In this document: positions 7,923 to 10,278 of the stretch, one piece after another
Numbering within the stretch: position 1 is the first letter of the stretch
Layout of the letters: every line of letters starts with the position of its first letter
Origin: Discostella pseudostelligera
Taxonomy: Eukaryota > Bacillariophyta > Thalassiosirophyceae > Thalassiosirales > Thalassiosiraceae
Length of the DNA stretch: 10,278 nucleotides
Direction: 5' to 3'
Assembly (NCBI GenBank): GCA_036940085.1
Contig: JALLBK010000857.1
Coordinates: 1-10,278 of the forward strand
Notes under the pieces: model-generated
What the model was told of the DNA's origin: nothing
Database searches by the model: none
Seen by the model: the letters and a program-made list of their open reading frames with translations, nothing else
Position numbers and translations under genes: made by a program

Positions 7923-10268
7923 CTAATCGTACAGTTCTTTCTCACTGTGCACGCCAGCAACCTCATCGTCATCACTGCACCCGTAATCATGAATATTCAT
8001 ATCATTCTTGGGTATACTTCGATTACGAAAGTCCAACCTCCATTCATCCCCAGAGTCATCAGAAAAGTATGAATTGTTCTCAATGCATGCATCCGCGTCA
8101 CGATAGTCATCGTAGTCATCCGAATCGATTAGACTGTTTGATACATCATCCGGGTAATCATTTCCATCGTAGCCCTCATCATTGGAATCATAATCATCTT
8201 CGTTACCACCCATGGAGTCGTCACCATCAATGTTCCCATTGTGATAATACCGCTGAACAATCCTATCATTATCATCGGATGAATAACAACCGCCACTACC
8301 GTATTGGTTGGTACCACCACCTCCGGCAACATCTAAAATGAGCTCACCCTGTTCATTCCAATAACCGAATCCTTTTTGTAATTCAATTGAGGATGCCCAT
8401 CGACTCAAATTTCCACTTGAATTGGTATCAGTATCATCCTCAGATAGGTTCGTGGAGTGCTCCAGATCAGGGATGTAGTCAGTGTTGACGGTGGATGTTC
8501 CATCCTTGAGTTGTAGATAACGAGACTCTTCCTCACCACCACAGCTCCTACCATTGATCTTTTCCGACTCATTATTTTCCGCATCCGCTTCCAAACAGTA
8601 CAGATCGTAATAGTACTCCTCCTCCACATGTTCATCTGAACGAATGTTCATATCGTCAAGTGCCTTCCTCTCCCCTTCGACTAATGCAGCAACCACTGTA
8701 TCGTATCCATCCTTCCGTGCCAACCCCGTGGGAGTATAGCCCAAGGCATCAAATATTGTGGGATCGGCACCCATTTCGAGTGCGGCATGTACTCCCGCGA
8801 GGTCTCCCCATAGTGCTGAAATATGCAGAACTGTCCGTCCCTTTCCCACGTTCTGTTCAAGGTCGCCATTTGCTGATGAAATATTATCTACGCCTCGTGA
8901 AAGTGCATGGTTGATCATCTTTATGCCCCGGGGAGTGTTGGCCTTGTAGCATAATCGTGGATCATTATTCAAGAAGGATAAATGTGGCATAACCGATCCA
9001 CCCCCCTGTTGATGTAGGGCGGTAAGTGAGTTCTCGATGAGCTGGACTGTCTCGGGCTCCAGCACGTGGCAGTAGTAGATGCTGTTGTTGGCATTGCCAC
9101 CAGAAGTGCTAGCGCCAACATCAGCATACGATTGATTCCAAAAGTCTGATTCTAGCACTGTCCGACTCTGTTCCACTACCAACTCTACTTTTCTACGTTT
9201 TCGACATTGTCCATCGCCACCACTGTCACCAACAACATCGTTATCACCACCTCCACTTTCTCTCTCACGCACTCGTCGACTGCGCTCTACCTCGCCTTTG
9301 GGGACATCACCTTCATAGCCACGGCAGATATCCTTCTCCTCCTCCTCCAACTCGTCTTTGAGCATGACATCCACAATACGAAGCCATTTGGATTTTTCTT
9401 CCCCCTTTGAGGACCAAGTAGCAGTGGATTCCGCACCAGCAGTAGCACCAGATGCGGCTGCTGCTATTCCCTCCATCGATGATAATGATGCATTGTAGAC
9501 ATTCTCCTTTGAAAATGGAACCAATGGCATTGGCACTTCATTTCCCGCTGGCACTGAAGCAATAGTAGTATTAGCAGTAGTAGTAGTTGTTGATGATGAC
9601 GATGTTGGGTCTAATCGCTTTTGCAAATCGGTAATTTTGCGAAATATCGCTCGTCTTAGTTTGGGTTTGGTAGGTGGTGCTGGCGTCTTTGCATTGTTGT
9701 TCGTCGCCAAATAATCATGACTTGTCGAGTTGACATTGACATGCTGGAGAATTCCATTAGGAATGGGATCAGTAGGGATGGAAATGATGTGATTACCAAC
9801 CCTACTACTGGTGAGACTCCTACCCCTCGCTGGTGTTTGAAACAAGTGATTGTTGGTAGTGGCAATAGCAATAGCAGCATCTGTAGCAGTGGCATCGGTG
9901 GCGACGACAACAACGTCTTTTTCATTCTCCGCCGCCGAGGGATGAAAGCTCACTGACGATTCAAACCCTTGGGCCAATGCCATTTCCTCCCCCCTGTCAA
10001 CAATTTTACGCCGCTTAGTCGAAGGTAGGACGAGTTGGATGCGATCGGGAGCAATAATGGCGCCACCGACAGTGTTGTCGGCGCTACCGGCATTTACATC
10101 TTGGGCATTGGCATTGGTGTTGGTGAGGGTGGTAGCGGTAGTAGTAGGCGACGGACGACGTCGCTTCACTCGCAATAGGATTCGTGCTTTGATCTTATTG
10201 GTGACACCACCACCACTACCGGTCGTCATTGCGGTATTGGCTTGGGCGGCGGCATCGGCAGCCTTCAT
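7923..10268 (-). CDS. Iwr1-domain protein with ankyrin repeats (781 aa), putative RNA polymerase II nuclear import factor
   Basis: The ends match the Iwr1/SLC7A6OS/DMS4 family, which escorts assembled RNA polymerase II into the nucleus. The N terminus has KARILLRVKRRR (27-38) and DRIQLVLPSTKRRK (75-88), like the family's opening LRVKRKR and basic blocks. The C terminus has EYYYDLYCLE (551-560), GFGYWNEQGELILD (633-646) and the diagnostic acidic DYDSNDEGYDGNDYPDD (692-708), followed by more Asp-rich sequence. Between them, residues 476-533 are ankyrin-like: KGRTVLHISALWGDLAGV, then EMGADPTIFDALGYTPTGLA and a following helix, preceded by a degenerate repeat near 446-475. Known Iwr1 proteins I can recall lack ankyrin repeats and are much shorter. 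Long linkers are low-complexity (Thr/Ser/Ala/Asn/Asp), partly from trinucleotide repeats. KCRKRRK-like basic clusters (QCRKRRKVE, 354-362) may add nuclear signals. The reading frame stays open past the ATG at 10268 to the window edge, so the true start may lie beyond. No intron is needed. Confidence 0.8.
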   Translation of the reverse strand: MKAADAAAQANTAMTTGSGGGVTNKIKARILLRVKRRRPSPTTTATTLTNTNANAQDVNAGSADNTVGGAIIAPDRIQLVLPSTKRRKIVDRGEEMALAQGFESSVSFHPSAAENEKDVVVVATDATATDAAIAIATTNNHLFQTPARGRSLTSSRVGNHIISIPTDPIPNGILQHVNVNSTSHDYLATNNNAKTPAPPTKPKLRRAIFRKITDLQKRLDPTSSSSTTTTTANTTIASVPAGNEVPMPLVPFSKENVYNASLSSMEGIAAAASGATAGAESTATWSSKGEEKSKWLRIVDVMLKDELEEEEKDICRGYEGDVPKGEVERSRRVRERESGGGDNDVVGDSGGDGQCRKRRKVELVVEQSRTVLESDFWNQSYADVGASTSGGNANNSIYYCHVLEPETVQLIENSLTALHQQGGGSVMPHLSFLNNDPRLCYKANTPRGIKMINHALSRGVDNISSANGDLEQNVGKGRTVLHISALWGDLAGVHAALEMGADPTIFDALGYTPTGLARKDGYDTVVAALVEGERKALDDMNIRSDEHVEEEYYYDLYCLEADAENNESEKINGRSCGGEEESRYLQLKDGTSTVNTDYIPDLEHSTNLSEDDTDTNSSGNLSRWASSIELQKGFGYWNEQGELILDVAGGGGTNQYGSGGCYSSDDNDRIVQRYYHNGNIDGDDSMGGNEDDYDSNDEGYDGNDYPDDVSNSLIDSDDYDDYRDADACIENNSYFSDDSGDEWRLDFRNRSIPKNDMNIHDYGCSDDDEVAGVHSEKELYD
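9562..9608. repeat. Imperfect trinucleotide repeats inside the Iwr1-like gene
   Basis: Runs of TAGTAG/GTAGTAGTAG and TGATGATGACGATG on the plus strand encode the Ser/Thr/Asn tract around residues 222-236 on the minus strand. The copy number probably varies between alleles. They explain part of the protein's unusual length. Confidence 0.6.
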
Positions 10269-10278
10269 CGTCCTCGTC

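Noticed and set aside
8069..8341. Histidine-rich plus-strand frame that looks like a metal-binding protein
   Set aside because: It is the reverse complement of the Asp/Asn-rich Iwr1 C terminus: GAT-rich codons read as ATC/CAT on the other strand, so the histidines are a composition artefact.

Overview
The window looks like nuclear DNA of a microalga, most likely a diatom or other stramenopile. Genes are packed tightly on both strands. Introns are short (71 to 107 bp) with GT/AG borders. Protein-coding starts sit in CACC-ATG or CAnnATG contexts. One gene product carries a signal-peptide-plus-Phe presequence (ATSAF) of the kind heterokont algae use for complex plastids. No bacterial-style operon, rRNA, tRNA, CRISPR array or transposon was seen. 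The species cannot be fixed from the sequence alone; a centric diatom is my best guess.

Layout. Positions 1-864 hold a short heptamer repeat, two small predicted hairpins and the CA/CT-rich leader of the first gene. Glucose-6-phosphate isomerase (+, 865-2617, one intron, 555 aa, apparently cytosolic) converges on a mitochondrial 3-hydroxyacyl-CoA dehydrogenase (-, 2796-3986, two introns, 334 aa). A divergent promoter region (3987-4566) carries two CACGTG palindromes, two E2F-like GGCGGGA/TCCCGCC elements and a repeated GCGATCTTT, arranged as if one cis-module had been duplicated. It separates the dehydrogenase from an unrecognised repeat protein (+, 4567-6051, six exons, 354 aa), which has a cleavable presequence and six Y-x-[FL]-G-D-x-[TS]-[KR] repeats. 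That gene converges on a coiled-coil protein (-, 6229-7422, 397 aa). Upstream of the coiled-coil start, 7423-7922 holds E2F-like repeats 40 bp apart. The last gene (-, 7923-10268, 781 aa, possibly open past the window end) has the N-terminal and C-terminal hallmarks of the RNA polymerase II nuclear-import factor Iwr1/SLC7A6OS, with ankyrin repeats inserted just before the Iwr1 domain.

The genes do not form one pathway. Two are core carbon metabolism (glycolysis/gluconeogenesis and beta-oxidation), one is linked to RNA polymerase II import, and two are uncharacterised. The most novel items are the Y-x-F-G-D repeat protein and the ankyrin-Iwr1 fusion. Exon joins were worked out by hand from splice-site consensus, reading frame and family conservation.
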